DNA from: Neisseria perflava
Lineage (GTDB): Bacteria; Pseudomonadota; Gammaproteobacteria; Burkholderiales; Neisseriaceae
Direction of reading: 5' to 3'
DNA length: 64,000 nucleotides
NCBI RefSeq assembly: GCF_024170405.1
Contig: NZ_JALJYC010000011.1
Span: forward strand, 10,753 to 74,752
This document shows positions 1 to 7,817 of the stretch, piece by piece (within the stretch, counting starts at the first letter, position 1; every line of letters begins with the position of its first letter). Below the pieces are notes generated by a model that did no database searches, was not told the origin of the DNA, and worked only from the letters and a program-made list of their open reading frames with translations. The position numbers were made by a program, and so were the translations under genes.

Positions 1-401
1 ACGCCGAACAATTCAAACCGCAAGCCGTGATTGATGTGGCCACCCTTACCGGCGCATGTATCGTCGCTCTCGGCCACGATGTCAGCGGCGTGATGGGCAA
101 CAATCAGGATTTGCTCGACAACCTGCTGGCCGCTTCCCGCGAAGTCGATGACAAAGCATGGCAGCTGCCGCTGTTTGACTGCTACAAAGACCAGCTCAAA
201 TCCAACTTCGCCGACATCCCCAATATCGGCACCCCCGGCGCAGGCTCGCCTGTGGCCGGCGCATTCCTGTCTTACTTCACCGAAGACTACCCGTGGGCGC
301 ACCTCGACATCGCCGGCACAGCTTGGAAATCCGGCGCGGAAAAAGGCGCAACCGGCCGCCCCGTACCGCTGCTGTTGAACTATTTGCGCAATCTGGCTTA
401 A
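1..401 (+). CDS. pepA: Leucyl aminopeptidase, C-terminal part (cut by window start)
   Basis: C-terminal ~132 residues of a cytosolic M17 (PepA) aminopeptidase, which removes N-terminal residues, preferably leucine, using two metal ions. The frame is open from base 3 with no start in view, so the gene begins upstream. Family landmarks seen are VIDVATLTGAC, the ESNFADM-like stretch (KSNFADIPNIG) and the terminal AHLDIAGTAWKSG...KGATGRPV block. The NTDAEGR metal-binding signature lies outside the window. The next gene is holC, a common pairing in beta-proteobacteria. A DUS hairpin follows the stop. Confidence 0.95.
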   Translation, partial: AEQFKPQAVIDVATLTGACIVALGHDVSGVMGNNQDLLDNLLAASREVDDKAWQLPLFDCYKDQLKSNFADIPNIGTPGAGSPVAGAFLSYFTEDYPWAHLDIAGTAWKSGAEKGATGRPVPLLLNYLRNLA

Positions 402-415
402 TGCCGGTATAAAGC

Positions 416-457
416 AAAGGCCGTCTGAAACAAAACATCAGTTTCAGACGGCCTTTT
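416..457 (+). terminator. DUS-pair terminator after pepA
   Basis: Inverted AG-type uptake sequences form a 16-base stem with a 9-base loop and end in TTTT. It sits 15 bases after the pepA stop and separates it from holC. Confidence 0.7.
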
Positions 458-494
458 GTTATAATCTGCCTGTTCAAACGTCTGCCTGCCCGCC

Positions 495-935
495 ATGCCC
501 AAAGCCACTTTCTACACCCATGTTGCCCACCCCGCCGCATTTGCCTGCCGCCTGGCTGCCCGTGCCGTCCGCGACGGCGGCTGCGTGTTGGTTTGGTCGG
601 ACAACCCAGATACCATCACCCGCCTTGACCGCGATTTGTGGCAAAACGAGCCGGAAAGTTTTATCCCGCATGAAATCTGGCAAACCGGCAGCGCCATGCC
701 GTCTGAAACCCTGCTGTTGCTGGCTTCCGGCCATCAGCTGCCCGCTCTGCCCGAAAACATTACCGTATTAAACCTGTCGCCCGATTTTTGGACGGCGGCG
801 CCGGTGTTGCCCGATCGCGTATTGGAAATCGTCGGTGACGGTTTGGAAGATTTGGCCGACGCGCGCGAGCGGTTTAAAGCCTACCGCCAAAGCGGTTTTG
901 CGATTGAGCATTTCGGCATGCAAGGCAAAGCCTAG
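495..935 (+). CDS. holC: DNA polymerase III chi subunit
   Basis: 146-residue HolC-family protein. Chi forms the chi-psi pair of the clamp-loader complex and links it to single-stranded-DNA-binding protein. Recognised from the N-terminal ATFYTHV, the ACRLAARAVRDG helix, VLVWSDNPDTITRLDRDLW and the FIPHEIW motif, which are typical of HolC. Length matches the family (about 140-150). Starts at the ATG 93 bases after pepA; the DUS pair in between suggests it has its own promoter or receives only read-through. Confidence 0.92.
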   Translation: MPKATFYTHVAHPAAFACRLAARAVRDGGCVLVWSDNPDTITRLDRDLWQNEPESFIPHEIWQTGSAMPSETLLLLASGHQLPALPENITVLNLSPDFWTAAPVLPDRVLEIVGDGLEDLADARERFKAYRQSGFAIEHFGMQGKA

Positions 936-1066
936 CGGCTGTCGAAACGTGTCAAACTTGCCTGTCTTTACAATCCGAACCCTGATTTTTCAGACGGCCT
1001 GCTTCATTTTCAAACAAACTGGGCTATAATCCCCTTTCTATTTTTATTTTACCGAAGAATACCGCC

Positions 1067-1846
1067 ATGAATAAAACGTTTAAATTCGGTGCGCTGGCAT
1101 TGGCCGCCGCATTGTCCCTGACCGCTTGCGATAAAAAAGACAGCAGCGTCGCCGCTGGTACGGCCGCTTCCGCTGCCGATGCTTCATCCATCGGCACACC
1201 GGCGCAGCAGGCCAGCTATGCGATGGGTTCGGACATCGGCCGTTCGCTCAAACAAATGAAAGACCAAGGTACGGAAATCGACCTGAACGTCTTCAACGAA
1301 GCCCTGCAAACCGTGTATGAAGGCAAAGAGCCGAAAATGAACGAGCAGCAGGCGCAGGAAGTGATGATGAAATTCTTGGCCGATCAGCAGCAAAAAGCGC
1401 AAGAAAAAATGGTTGCCGACGCCAAAACCAATCAGGAAAAAGGCGAAGCCTTCCTGAAAGAAAACGCGACTAAAGAAGGCGTAAAAACCACCGCTTCCGG
1501 CCTGCAATACAAAATCAAAACCGAAGGTACAGGCAAACAGCCCAAAGCCAGCGATGTAGTGACCGTGGAATACGAAGGCCGTCTGATTGACGGTACGGTA
1601 TTCGACAGCAGCAAACAAAACGGCGGCCTGGTTACCTTCCCGCTGAACCAAGTGATTCCGGGCTGGACCGAAGGCGTACAGCTTTTGAAAGAAGGCGGAG
1701 AAACCACATTCTACATTCCGGCCAAACTCGCTTACGGCGAACAAGGTGCGGGCGGCAAAATCGGCCCGAATTCGACTTTGATTTTCGATGTCAAACTGGT
1801 TAAAGTCGGCGCTCCGGAAGCTGCGCCTACACAACCGGCCAAATAA
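1067..1846 (+). CDS. FKBP-type peptidyl-prolyl isomerase lipoprotein (Mip/FkpA-like)
   Basis: 259-residue outer-envelope lipoprotein. Residues 1-21 form a lipoprotein signal with lipobox LTAC (lipidated Cys21). Residues ~45-135 are the alpha-helical FKBP_N dimerisation domain (Gln- and Lys-rich), and ~150-250 the FKBP_C catalytic domain (VTVEYEGRLIDGTVFDSS, VIPGWTEGVQLLKEGG, IPAKLAYGEQGAGGKIGPNS). It should catalyse cis-trans isomerisation of prolyl bonds in secreted proteins. It corresponds to the neisserial surface Mip-like lipoprotein; the Ala/Pro/Gln tail after the isomerase domain is typical. Start chosen because it gives a complete lipoprotein signal. Confidence 0.93.
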   Translation: MNKTFKFGALALAAALSLTACDKKDSSVAAGTAASAADASSIGTPAQQASYAMGSDIGRSLKQMKDQGTEIDLNVFNEALQTVYEGKEPKMNEQQAQEVMMKFLADQQQKAQEKMVADAKTNQEKGEAFLKENATKEGVKTTASGLQYKIKTEGTGKQPKASDVVTVEYEGRLIDGTVFDSSKQNGGLVTFPLNQVIPGWTEGVQLLKEGGETTFYIPAKLAYGEQGAGGKIGPNSTLIFDVKLVKVGAPEAAPTQPAK

Positions 1847-1886
1847 ACCAGCCCGGCCGTAAGGCTTTTGCCTAACCGCCAAACCG

Positions 1887-1949
1887 AGGCCGTCTGAACA
1901 AGGATAACGGAAATCTTGGATTTCTTTTCACACCTGTTCAGACGGCCTT
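1887..1949. terminator. DUS pair with long loop after the FKBP gene
   Basis: Inverted AG-type DUS arms (AGGCCGTCTGAAC / GTTCAGACGGCCT) separated by 37 bases. The long loop and weak T run make it a less certain terminator than the other DUS hairpins here. Confidence 0.45.
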
Positions 1950-1982
1950 AACGCACAATTTTTCTCTCTCATCCCATCCATC

Positions 1983-2609
1983 ATGAAAAACATCGTTATC
2001 CTGATTTCCGGTCGCGGCAGCAATATGCAGGCCATTGTCAACGCGAATATTCCCAACGCCCGTATTGCCGCCGTATTGAGCAACAGCGAAAGCGCCGCCG
2101 GTCTTGGCTGGGCGGCCGAGCGCGGCATTGACACCGGCAGCCTCAACCACAAAGACTTCGCTTCGCGCGAGGATTTCGACCGTGCCATGATGGAAAAAAT
2201 TGACGCTTATCAGCCTGATTTGGTGGTTTTGGCCGGCTTCATGCGTATTCTTACGCCCGAATTTTGCGCCCGCTACGCAGGCCGTCTGATGAATATCCAT
2301 CCCTCCATCCTGCCTGCGTTTACCGGCCTGCATACCCACGAGCGCGCGCTGGCTGCCGGTTGCCGCGTGGCCGGTTGCACCATCCATTTTGTCACCGCCG
2401 AACTCGATTGCGGCCCGATTATCGCGCAAGGCGTGGTGCCGATTTTAGACGGCGACAATGCCGACGACATCGCCGAGCGCGTATTGAAAGTGGAACACCA
2501 ACTCTTCCCGCAAGCCGTGGCCGATTTTGTGGCAGGCCGTCTGAAAATTGAGGGCAACCGCGTTTTCAACAGCCAACGCAGCGCCGACGGTCAAGCGCTG
2601 TTGGCCTAA
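1983..2609 (+). CDS. purN: Phosphoribosylglycinamide formyltransferase
   Basis: 208-residue PurN, which transfers a formyl group from 10-formyl-tetrahydrofolate to GAR in the third step of purine synthesis. The phosphate-binding ISGRGSNMQAI lies at residues 8-18. The catalytic triad is visible as Asn104 and His106 in MNIHPSILPAF and Asp142 in TAELDCGPII, equivalent to N106/H108/D144 of E. coli PurN. Length is normal (E. coli 212). The ATG sits 7 bases before the next gene's start would be coupled at the far end: the DUF3108 gene begins 8 bases after this stop. Confidence 0.95.
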   Translation: MKNIVILISGRGSNMQAIVNANIPNARIAAVLSNSESAAGLGWAAERGIDTGSLNHKDFASREDFDRAMMEKIDAYQPDLVVLAGFMRILTPEFCARYAGRLMNIHPSILPAFTGLHTHERALAAGCRVAGCTIHFVTAELDCGPIIAQGVVPILDGDNADDIAERVLKVEHQLFPQAVADFVAGRLKIEGNRVFNSQRSADGQALLA

Positions 2610-2616
2610 TCCGCCG

Positions 2617-3291
2617 ATGAAAACATCCGTTTCCCTAATCGGCGGCTTGGCGGGGGCAATGCTTGCCCTGCCCGCATTTGCCGCCGAACTGCCCCGCTCG
2701 GCCGTTTTACAGTTTGCCAGCAACTATCAAGTACCCGCCGTGATGGTGTTCAAACGGGAGGGAACGCGCTATACCATCGTATCCGACATCGACCTGCTGT
2801 TTTACCGTATCCGCTTCGAGTCGGGCGGCACGGTGGACGGCAAGTGGCTCAAACCCGCTTACTACCGCGAAATCCGCAACAGTACGCTTTATAGCGCCGC
2901 CGAATTTAACGGCCATACCGTTACCTATGGCAAAACCGGCGACAAAAAAACCGCTACGCCCGATGGGGTCACGATGGATTTGTTTACCCTAGCTTGGCAG
3001 CTTGCCGCCAGCAATGCCGCGTTACCCACCCCGATATACGCCACCAACGGCAAAAAAATCTACCCGCTCAGCCGACTGACGCCGCAAGGCAGCAGTCGCT
3101 ACGCCTTCGGCACAAGCGCCGTCAATGCCGATCGCTATACGCTGAAACAAGGTAAGGGGAAGGTTAGCTATACCCTACTGCCCTCATTCGGCAATATTCC
3201 GGCGCAAATTTCATACGACACCGAAGACGGCGCGGCTTACCGGCTGAGCCTGACCGGATTAACCATCGACGGCAAAAGCATAATGCCGTGA
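2617..3291 (+). CDS. DUF3108-type exported protein
   Basis: 224-residue predicted periplasmic protein. Residues 1-23 form a signal peptide (MKTSVSLIGGLAGAML, then ALPAFA before AEL). The rest is beta-rich, with the YRIRFESGGTVDGKWLKPAYYRE region typical of DUF3108 proteins that often follow purN in beta-proteobacteria. No catalytic residues can be proposed. I chose the ATG at 2617 over an upstream in-frame ATG at 2548, which lies inside purN and would bury the signal peptide. It is probably cotranscribed with purN (7-base gap). Confidence 0.8.
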   Translation: MKTSVSLIGGLAGAMLALPAFAAELPRSAVLQFASNYQVPAVMVFKREGTRYTIVSDIDLLFYRIRFESGGTVDGKWLKPAYYREIRNSTLYSAAEFNGHTVTYGKTGDKKTATPDGVTMDLFTLAWQLAASNAALPTPIYATNGKKIYPLSRLTPQGSSRYAFGTSAVNADRYTLKQGKGKVSYTLLPSFGNIPAQISYDTEDGAAYRLSLTGLTIDGKSIMP

Positions 3292-3328
3292 ATGTCACTG
3301 CATAATTACTGATCGGCTTGCACCGCAA

Positions 3329-3369
3329 AAAGGCCGTCTGAAAACCATATGGTTTTCAGACGGCCTTTT
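3329..3369. terminator. Bidirectional DUS terminator between the DUF3108 gene and pgi
   Basis: A near-perfect palindrome with no loop: AAAAGGCCGTCTGAAAACC meets its complement at CCATATGG. It is bounded by A-run and T-run, so it can end both convergent transcripts. Confidence 0.8.
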
Positions 3370-3389
3370 ACTGACTCATCTTTGCCGTT

Positions 3390-5033
3390 TTATTTATTGG
3401 CGTTCAGATAAGTGCTGATTAAATGCTCGGTAGAGCTGTCGTGTTTTTGCGGTGCGGTCTCGCCGGTCAGCTCGGCCAAGATGGTTTTCGCCAGCTGTTT
3501 GCCCAGCTCGACACCCCACTGGTCAAAGCTGTTGATGCCCCAAATAATGCCTTGCACGAAGGTTTTGTGTTCGTACATGGCAATCAGGCTGCCCATGTTA
3601 CGCGGGCTGACTTTGTCCATCAAAATCAGGTTGGTCGGGCGGTTGCCGGAGAAGGTTTTATGCGGTACCAGCTCTTCAATACGCGCTTCGTCCATGCCTT
3701 GCGCTTTAAGCTCGGCGCGCACTTCGTCCGGCGTTTTGCCGCGCATAAAGGCTTCGGCTTGGGCAAACACGTTGGCCAACAGGATTTCATGGTGGCCTTT
3801 GAGGTTGCTACGTTTTTCCAAAGAGGCAATCAGGTCAATCGGCGCAATGTGCGTACCTTGGTGCAACAGTTGGAAGAAGGCGTGTTGACCGTTGATACCG
3901 GTTTCGCCCCAAATAATCGGCGAGGTTTCGTGCTGCACGGGTTTGCCGTCGAGCGTTACCTGTTTGCCGTTGCTTTCCATATCCAGCTGTTGGATGAATT
4001 TCGGCAGGCGGTGCAGGTTTTGGTCATACGGCGCGATGACATGGCTGCCGCCGCCGTAGTAGTTGATGTACCACACGCCGACCAAGGCCAGAATCACCGG
4101 CAGGTTGCGCTCCAGCGGGGTATTGATGAAGTGTTGATCCATCAGATGTGCGCCGTTGAGCATTTCGATGAAGTTTTCTTCGCCCAAATACAGCATAATC
4201 GGCAGACCGATGGCTGACCACAGGCTGTAACGGCCACCGACCCAATCCCAAAATTCAAACATATTGGCAGTATCAATACCGAATTCGGACACGGCTTTTT
4301 TGTTGGTAGAAACAGCCACGAAGTGTTTGGCGATGGCACCTTCGTCATTGGCGTGTTTCAAGAACCATTCGCGAGCGGTCAGAGCGTTAGTCAGGGTTTC
4401 TTGGGTGGTAAAGGTTTTGGAAGCCACGATAAACAACGTGGTTTCGGGGTGCACTTTTTCCAACACGCCGCGCAGTTGCGAGCCATCGACGTTAGACACG
4501 AAGTGCATGTTCAGACGCGGGTGGCCAAACGGTTTGAGCGCGGTACACATCATCAGCGGACCCAAATCGGAGCCGCCGATACCGATATTCACCACATCGG
4601 TAATCACTTGGTTGGTATAGCCCAGCCAATCGCCGCTGCGCACTTCGTGGGCAAATTCGCCCATGCGGTGCAATACATGGTTTACTTTCGGCATCACGTC
4701 TTCACCGTCCACAACAATCGGCGAATTGGTGCGGTTGCGCAGGGCAACATGCAATACGGCGCGGTTTTCGGTGGTGTTGATTTTTTCACCGTGGAACATC
4801 TGCTGCATGCGTTCGGGTACGCCGGCTTCGCGCGCCAAACTGGTCAGCAGCGACATGGTTTCGTCGGTAATGCGGTTTTTGGAGTAATCCAAAGTCAAGC
4901 CGCCCACTTGCAACCAGTAGCGTTGCGCACGTTCGGGATCTTCCTCAAACATTTGGCGCATATGGTTTGCTTTGGTTTCGTCAAAGTGCTGCCACAATTT
5001 GGCATTGCTCGGCAATTCTTCCAGATGTTTCAT
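3390..5033 (-). CDS. pgi: Glucose-6-phosphate isomerase
   Basis: 547-residue Pgi interconverting glucose-6-phosphate and fructose-6-phosphate. Landmarks are NIGIGGSDLGPLM, the PGI signature around ALTAREWF, VGGRYSLWSAIGLPI and MESNGKQVTLDG. Length matches E. coli (549). I chose the ATG at 5033, with AAGGA nine bases upstream. An in-frame TTG at 5042 overlaps the hexR stop and has no spacing from that ribosome site. It is the last gene of the minus-strand zwf-pgl-glk-hexR-pgi cluster, starting five bases after hexR ends. In an organism that relies on Entner-Doudoroff, Pgi returns fructose-6-phosphate to glucose-6-phosphate. Confidence 0.96.
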   Translation of the reverse strand: MKHLEELPSNAKLWQHFDETKANHMRQMFEEDPERAQRYWLQVGGLTLDYSKNRITDETMSLLTSLAREAGVPERMQQMFHGEKINTTENRAVLHVALRNRTNSPIVVDGEDVMPKVNHVLHRMGEFAHEVRSGDWLGYTNQVITDVVNIGIGGSDLGPLMMCTALKPFGHPRLNMHFVSNVDGSQLRGVLEKVHPETTLFIVASKTFTTQETLTNALTAREWFLKHANDEGAIAKHFVAVSTNKKAVSEFGIDTANMFEFWDWVGGRYSLWSAIGLPIMLYLGEENFIEMLNGAHLMDQHFINTPLERNLPVILALVGVWYINYYGGGSHVIAPYDQNLHRLPKFIQQLDMESNGKQVTLDGKPVQHETSPIIWGETGINGQHAFFQLLHQGTHIAPIDLIASLEKRSNLKGHHEILLANVFAQAEAFMRGKTPDEVRAELKAQGMDEARIEELVPHKTFSGNRPTNLILMDKVSPRNMGSLIAMYEHKTFVQGIIWGINSFDQWGVELGKQLAKTILAELTGETAPQKHDSSTEHLISTYLNANK

Positions 5034-5038
5034 GATGT

Positions 5039-5887
5039 TCAATCCTTATCGTAGTCAATATGTTTGCTATGGATACTGCGTTTGCTTTTTTGCAGTTGCA
5101 GGCTGGCCGCATCGCCCAGGCGCAGCGCCAGGCCGATGGCCAGAATATCAATTACCGCCAGTTGCAAGAGGCGAGACACCATCGGCGTATAAAGCTCGAC
5201 GTTTTCCTGCGTCGCCACACTCAATACGCAGTCAGCCAGTTGCGATAGGGGGGAATCGGCGCGGGTCACGGCAATCACGGAAGCGCCGTTTTCTTTGGCA
5301 ATGCTGACCGCATCCAAAAGCTCGATGGATGAGCCGGTATTGGAAATCGCCACCAACACATCTTGATCGCTCAATACCGAAGCCGCCATCAGTTGCACAT
5401 GGGTGTCGATATAAGAGACGGTGGAAATGCCGAAACGGAAGAATTTATGCTGAGCGTCTTGCGCCACAATGCCGGAGTTGCCGACACCGTAAAACTCCAC
5501 GCGGCGGGCGTGCATCAGCATGGCAATGGCGTTTTCCAGCTCGGCTTCTTTCAGAAAACGGCGCTCGCCCAGCAAGGAAGCGGCGGCGTTACCCAATACT
5601 TTTTCCACCACGCTGTTCATGTCGTCATCGGCATTCAGCTCTTCATGCACATACGGCATGCCTTCGTGACCGATACTGGCAGACAACGCGAGTTTGAACT
5701 CAGGCAATCCCTTATAACCCAAGCTGCGGCAGAAACGGATAACCGTAGGTTGGCTGACCGACGCGCATTCGGCAATCTCGGCCACCGCAGCGTGGACAAA
5801 CCATTTCGGTTCGGCCAGCGCCGATTCAGCAACTTTGCGCTCTGCGCCGGAGAGATTGGCCAATGCTTCACTGATTTTACTTAACAT
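5039..5887 (-). CDS. hexR: RpiR-family regulator HexR
   Basis: 282 residues. An N-terminal RpiR helix-turn-helix (residues ~1-77, with AECASVSQPTVIRFCRSLGY as recognition region) is followed by a SIS sugar-phosphate-binding domain (~120-250: VEFYGVGNSGIVAQDAQ, LVAISNTGSSIELLDA). In gamma- and beta-proteobacteria HexR represses Entner-Doudoroff and glucose genes and is released by KDPG. Its position inside the zwf-pgl-glk-pgi cluster and a TGTAA-N5-TTACA palindrome at the edd promoter support that role here. The next gene, pgi, starts just after its TGA. Confidence 0.92.
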   Translation of the reverse strand: MLSKISEALANLSGAERKVAESALAEPKWFVHAAVAEIAECASVSQPTVIRFCRSLGYKGLPEFKLALSASIGHEGMPYVHEELNADDDMNSVVEKVLGNAAASLLGERRFLKEAELENAIAMLMHARRVEFYGVGNSGIVAQDAQHKFFRFGISTVSYIDTHVQLMAASVLSDQDVLVAISNTGSSIELLDAVSIAKENGASVIAVTRADSPLSQLADCVLSVATQENVELYTPMVSRLLQLAVIDILAIGLALRLGDAASLQLQKSKRSIHSKHIDYDKD

Positions 5888-5959
5888 ATATCTTCCTAAT
5901 TTTCCCTTCCCTGTGTGGCAAAGGCAGCGTTGTCAAAACGCTGCCGGTCAGGGTCATGC

Positions 5960-7072
5960 TTATGAATTTGTTTGGCCGCCGGTATTTCCCGCCGCAGTCA
6001 ATCCGCCACCAACACATTGGCTGGTTGCACCGCCCAACGCGCTGACGTTGTTGCAGGCATTGCGCAGGTGGTTGTCCAAGGCCACGGCCGCACCGGTCAG
6101 GCCGGGGAATTTGCTCAACACCACATATACCGGAATCGCCGCTAAATAGGCGTCAAAACGGCCTTTGTTTTCAAAACGGTTGCGGAACGGCGAATATTTG
6201 AAATATTCGATAAAGCGCGGAATAATCCCGCCGCACAAGTATACACCGCCGCTGGCACCCAAGGTCAATGCCAAGTTAGAGGCCACTGTACCCAGCATGG
6301 CGCAGAACATGTCCAAAGTCAGACGGCACAGCGGAGAAGAGCCGCTCAATGCGCTTTCGCTGATTTCAGCGGGGGTAAGTTTTTTCGGCTTCAAGCCTTC
6401 TTTTACCGCCAAGGCTTCGTAAATCAGGGTCAGGCCGGAACCGCTCAAGAAACGCTCGGCAGAAACATGGCCGTATTTTTTCTTGGCATATTGCCAAATC
6501 ATCACTTCCGCATCGTCAAACGGCGGGAAGCTGACGTGGCCGCCCTCGCCTGCCAGCGGTACCCAGCCGGCATTGCTCGGAATCAAACCGCTGACACCCA
6601 AACCGGTACCCGGGCCGATGACCGCTTTCGGTGATTTTTCATTCGGCTCTTTACCGCCGATTTGCACCAAATCTTCTTGAGCCGTTTGCGTAATCGCCAA
6701 AGCCTGGGCAGTAAAGTCGTTCAGGAAAATCAGTGTTTCAAAGCCTAGCGACTGGCGCGTGGTTTCAATGGAAAACGCCCAGTGGTGGTTGGTCATCTGC
6801 ACCCAGTCGCCCATAATCGGGTTGGCGATGGCGATACCGGCATGGCGGATAGACGGATTGCCAACGCGCTTGAGGTATTCGCGGATGGCATCAACGATGG
6901 TGTCGTAATCGTTACACGGCAACACTTCCGGCTGTTCGATTTTTTGCGGCGCGGTTTCCAGCGCAAAGCGGGCGTTGGTACCGCCGATGTCGGCAATCAG
7001 ACGCGGCCAATCGTTAGTCGGGGTAGCGGTTTCGGTTTTGGTATCGTTTTTTTTAGTTTGCGTAGAAGACAT
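5960..7072 (-). CDS. glk: Glucokinase, with extended ends
   Basis: 370-residue ROK-independent (Glk-type) glucokinase that phosphorylates glucose with ATP. Core motifs are LIADIGGTNARFAL, IFLNDFTAQALA, VIGPGTGLGVSG and YLCGGIIPRF. It carries an extra Lys/Thr-rich N-terminal stretch of ~22 residues and a Gly/Ala/Thr-rich tail of ~30 residues, against roughly 320-330 for most bacterial Glk; both look low-complexity. The ATG overlaps the 3' end of pgl by 20 bases, indicating coupling. In some Burkholderia Glk is fused to HexR; here they are separate genes 72 bases apart. Confidence 0.93.
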   Translation of the reverse strand: MSSTQTKKNDTKTETATPTNDWPRLIADIGGTNARFALETAPQKIEQPEVLPCNDYDTIVDAIREYLKRVGNPSIRHAGIAIANPIMGDWVQMTNHHWAFSIETTRQSLGFETLIFLNDFTAQALAITQTAQEDLVQIGGKEPNEKSPKAVIGPGTGLGVSGLIPSNAGWVPLAGEGGHVSFPPFDDAEVMIWQYAKKKYGHVSAERFLSGSGLTLIYEALAVKEGLKPKKLTPAEISESALSGSSPLCRLTLDMFCAMLGTVASNLALTLGASGGVYLCGGIIPRFIEYFKYSPFRNRFENKGRFDAYLAAIPVYVVLSKFPGLTGAAVALDNHLRNACNNVSALGGATSQCVGGGLTAAGNTGGQTNS

Positions 7073-7748
7073 GGCAGTTTGCTTTCTCGTTGGTCACAAC
7101 CAAGCTAATCGGGTATTCTAAAGTCGGCGCAGCGGAGGCTTGGTCAAACAAGGCTTTTTTCTCTGCGCCTTGCAGCGCCAGATACAGATGCGGCACGCTG
7201 ACGATTTCAGCCAAGCTCATGGTCACGCGCTCATGCGGCGCGGTTACCGGAGTAGTGTGCGCCAATACCGGATTGTTGTTCAAATCAATCGCTGCCTGTA
7301 ATTGCGGCGCTTTGGGGAACAACGAAGCGGTGTGACCGTCCGGCCCCATGCCTAAAATAGCGACATCGGGACGTTTGTAATGTTTCAGCGCAAACGCAAC
7401 CACTGCTTCCGGCTGTAATTCTGTTTCAGACTTACCGGCTTCAACCATCGGAATCCAAACAGCGGCAGCGGCTTTGTTTTGCAGCAGATATTCATGCGCC
7501 AAAGCGGTGTTGCTGTCAGCATGATTGGTCGGCACAATGCGCTCGTCCACCAAACCGATTTTCACTTTATCCCATGCGATGTCTTTTTGAGATAATTCTT
7601 TAAACAATGCGATGGGCGATTTGCCGCCGGAAACCACCAACACGGCTTCGCCTTTGGCGGCAATGGCTTGCTGCAAATCGGCAGCAATCGCACCAGCCAA
7701 GGCTTGAACGTAAGCCTCAGCTGATTCAAATGTTTGAACGGTGTACAT
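7053..7748 (-). CDS. pgl: 6-phosphogluconolactonase
   Basis: 231-residue Pgl of the DevB/SOL family, hydrolysing 6-phosphogluconolactone made by Zwf. Motifs are LVVSGGKSPIALFKELS, IGLVDERIVPTNHADSN and AILGMGPDGHTASLFP. Length is standard. It lies between zwf and glk on the same strand; a DUS hairpin sits between zwf and pgl, which could lower expression of the distal genes. Confidence 0.95.
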   Translation of the reverse strand: MYTVQTFESAEAYVQALAGAIAADLQQAIAAKGEAVLVVSGGKSPIALFKELSQKDIAWDKVKIGLVDERIVPTNHADSNTALAHEYLLQNKAAAAVWIPMVEAGKSETELQPEAVVAFALKHYKRPDVAILGMGPDGHTASLFPKAPQLQAAIDLNNNPVLAHTTPVTAPHERVTMSLAEIVSVPHLYLALQGAEKKALFDQASAAPTLEYPISLVVTNEKANCHVFYAN

Positions 7749-7768
7749 ATTTGTTATTCCTTCTTCTG

Positions 7769-7806
7769 TTTTCAGACGGCCTCACATCAGCCAGGCCGTC
7801 TGAAAA
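7769..7806 (-). terminator. DUS hairpin between zwf and pgl
   Basis: Inverted AG-type DUS with a 14-base loop lies 11 bases past the zwf stop on the minus strand. It is intra-operonic, so it may act as a partial terminator or mRNA-stability element. Confidence 0.5.
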
Positions 7807-7817
7807 ACCTTTACTGC

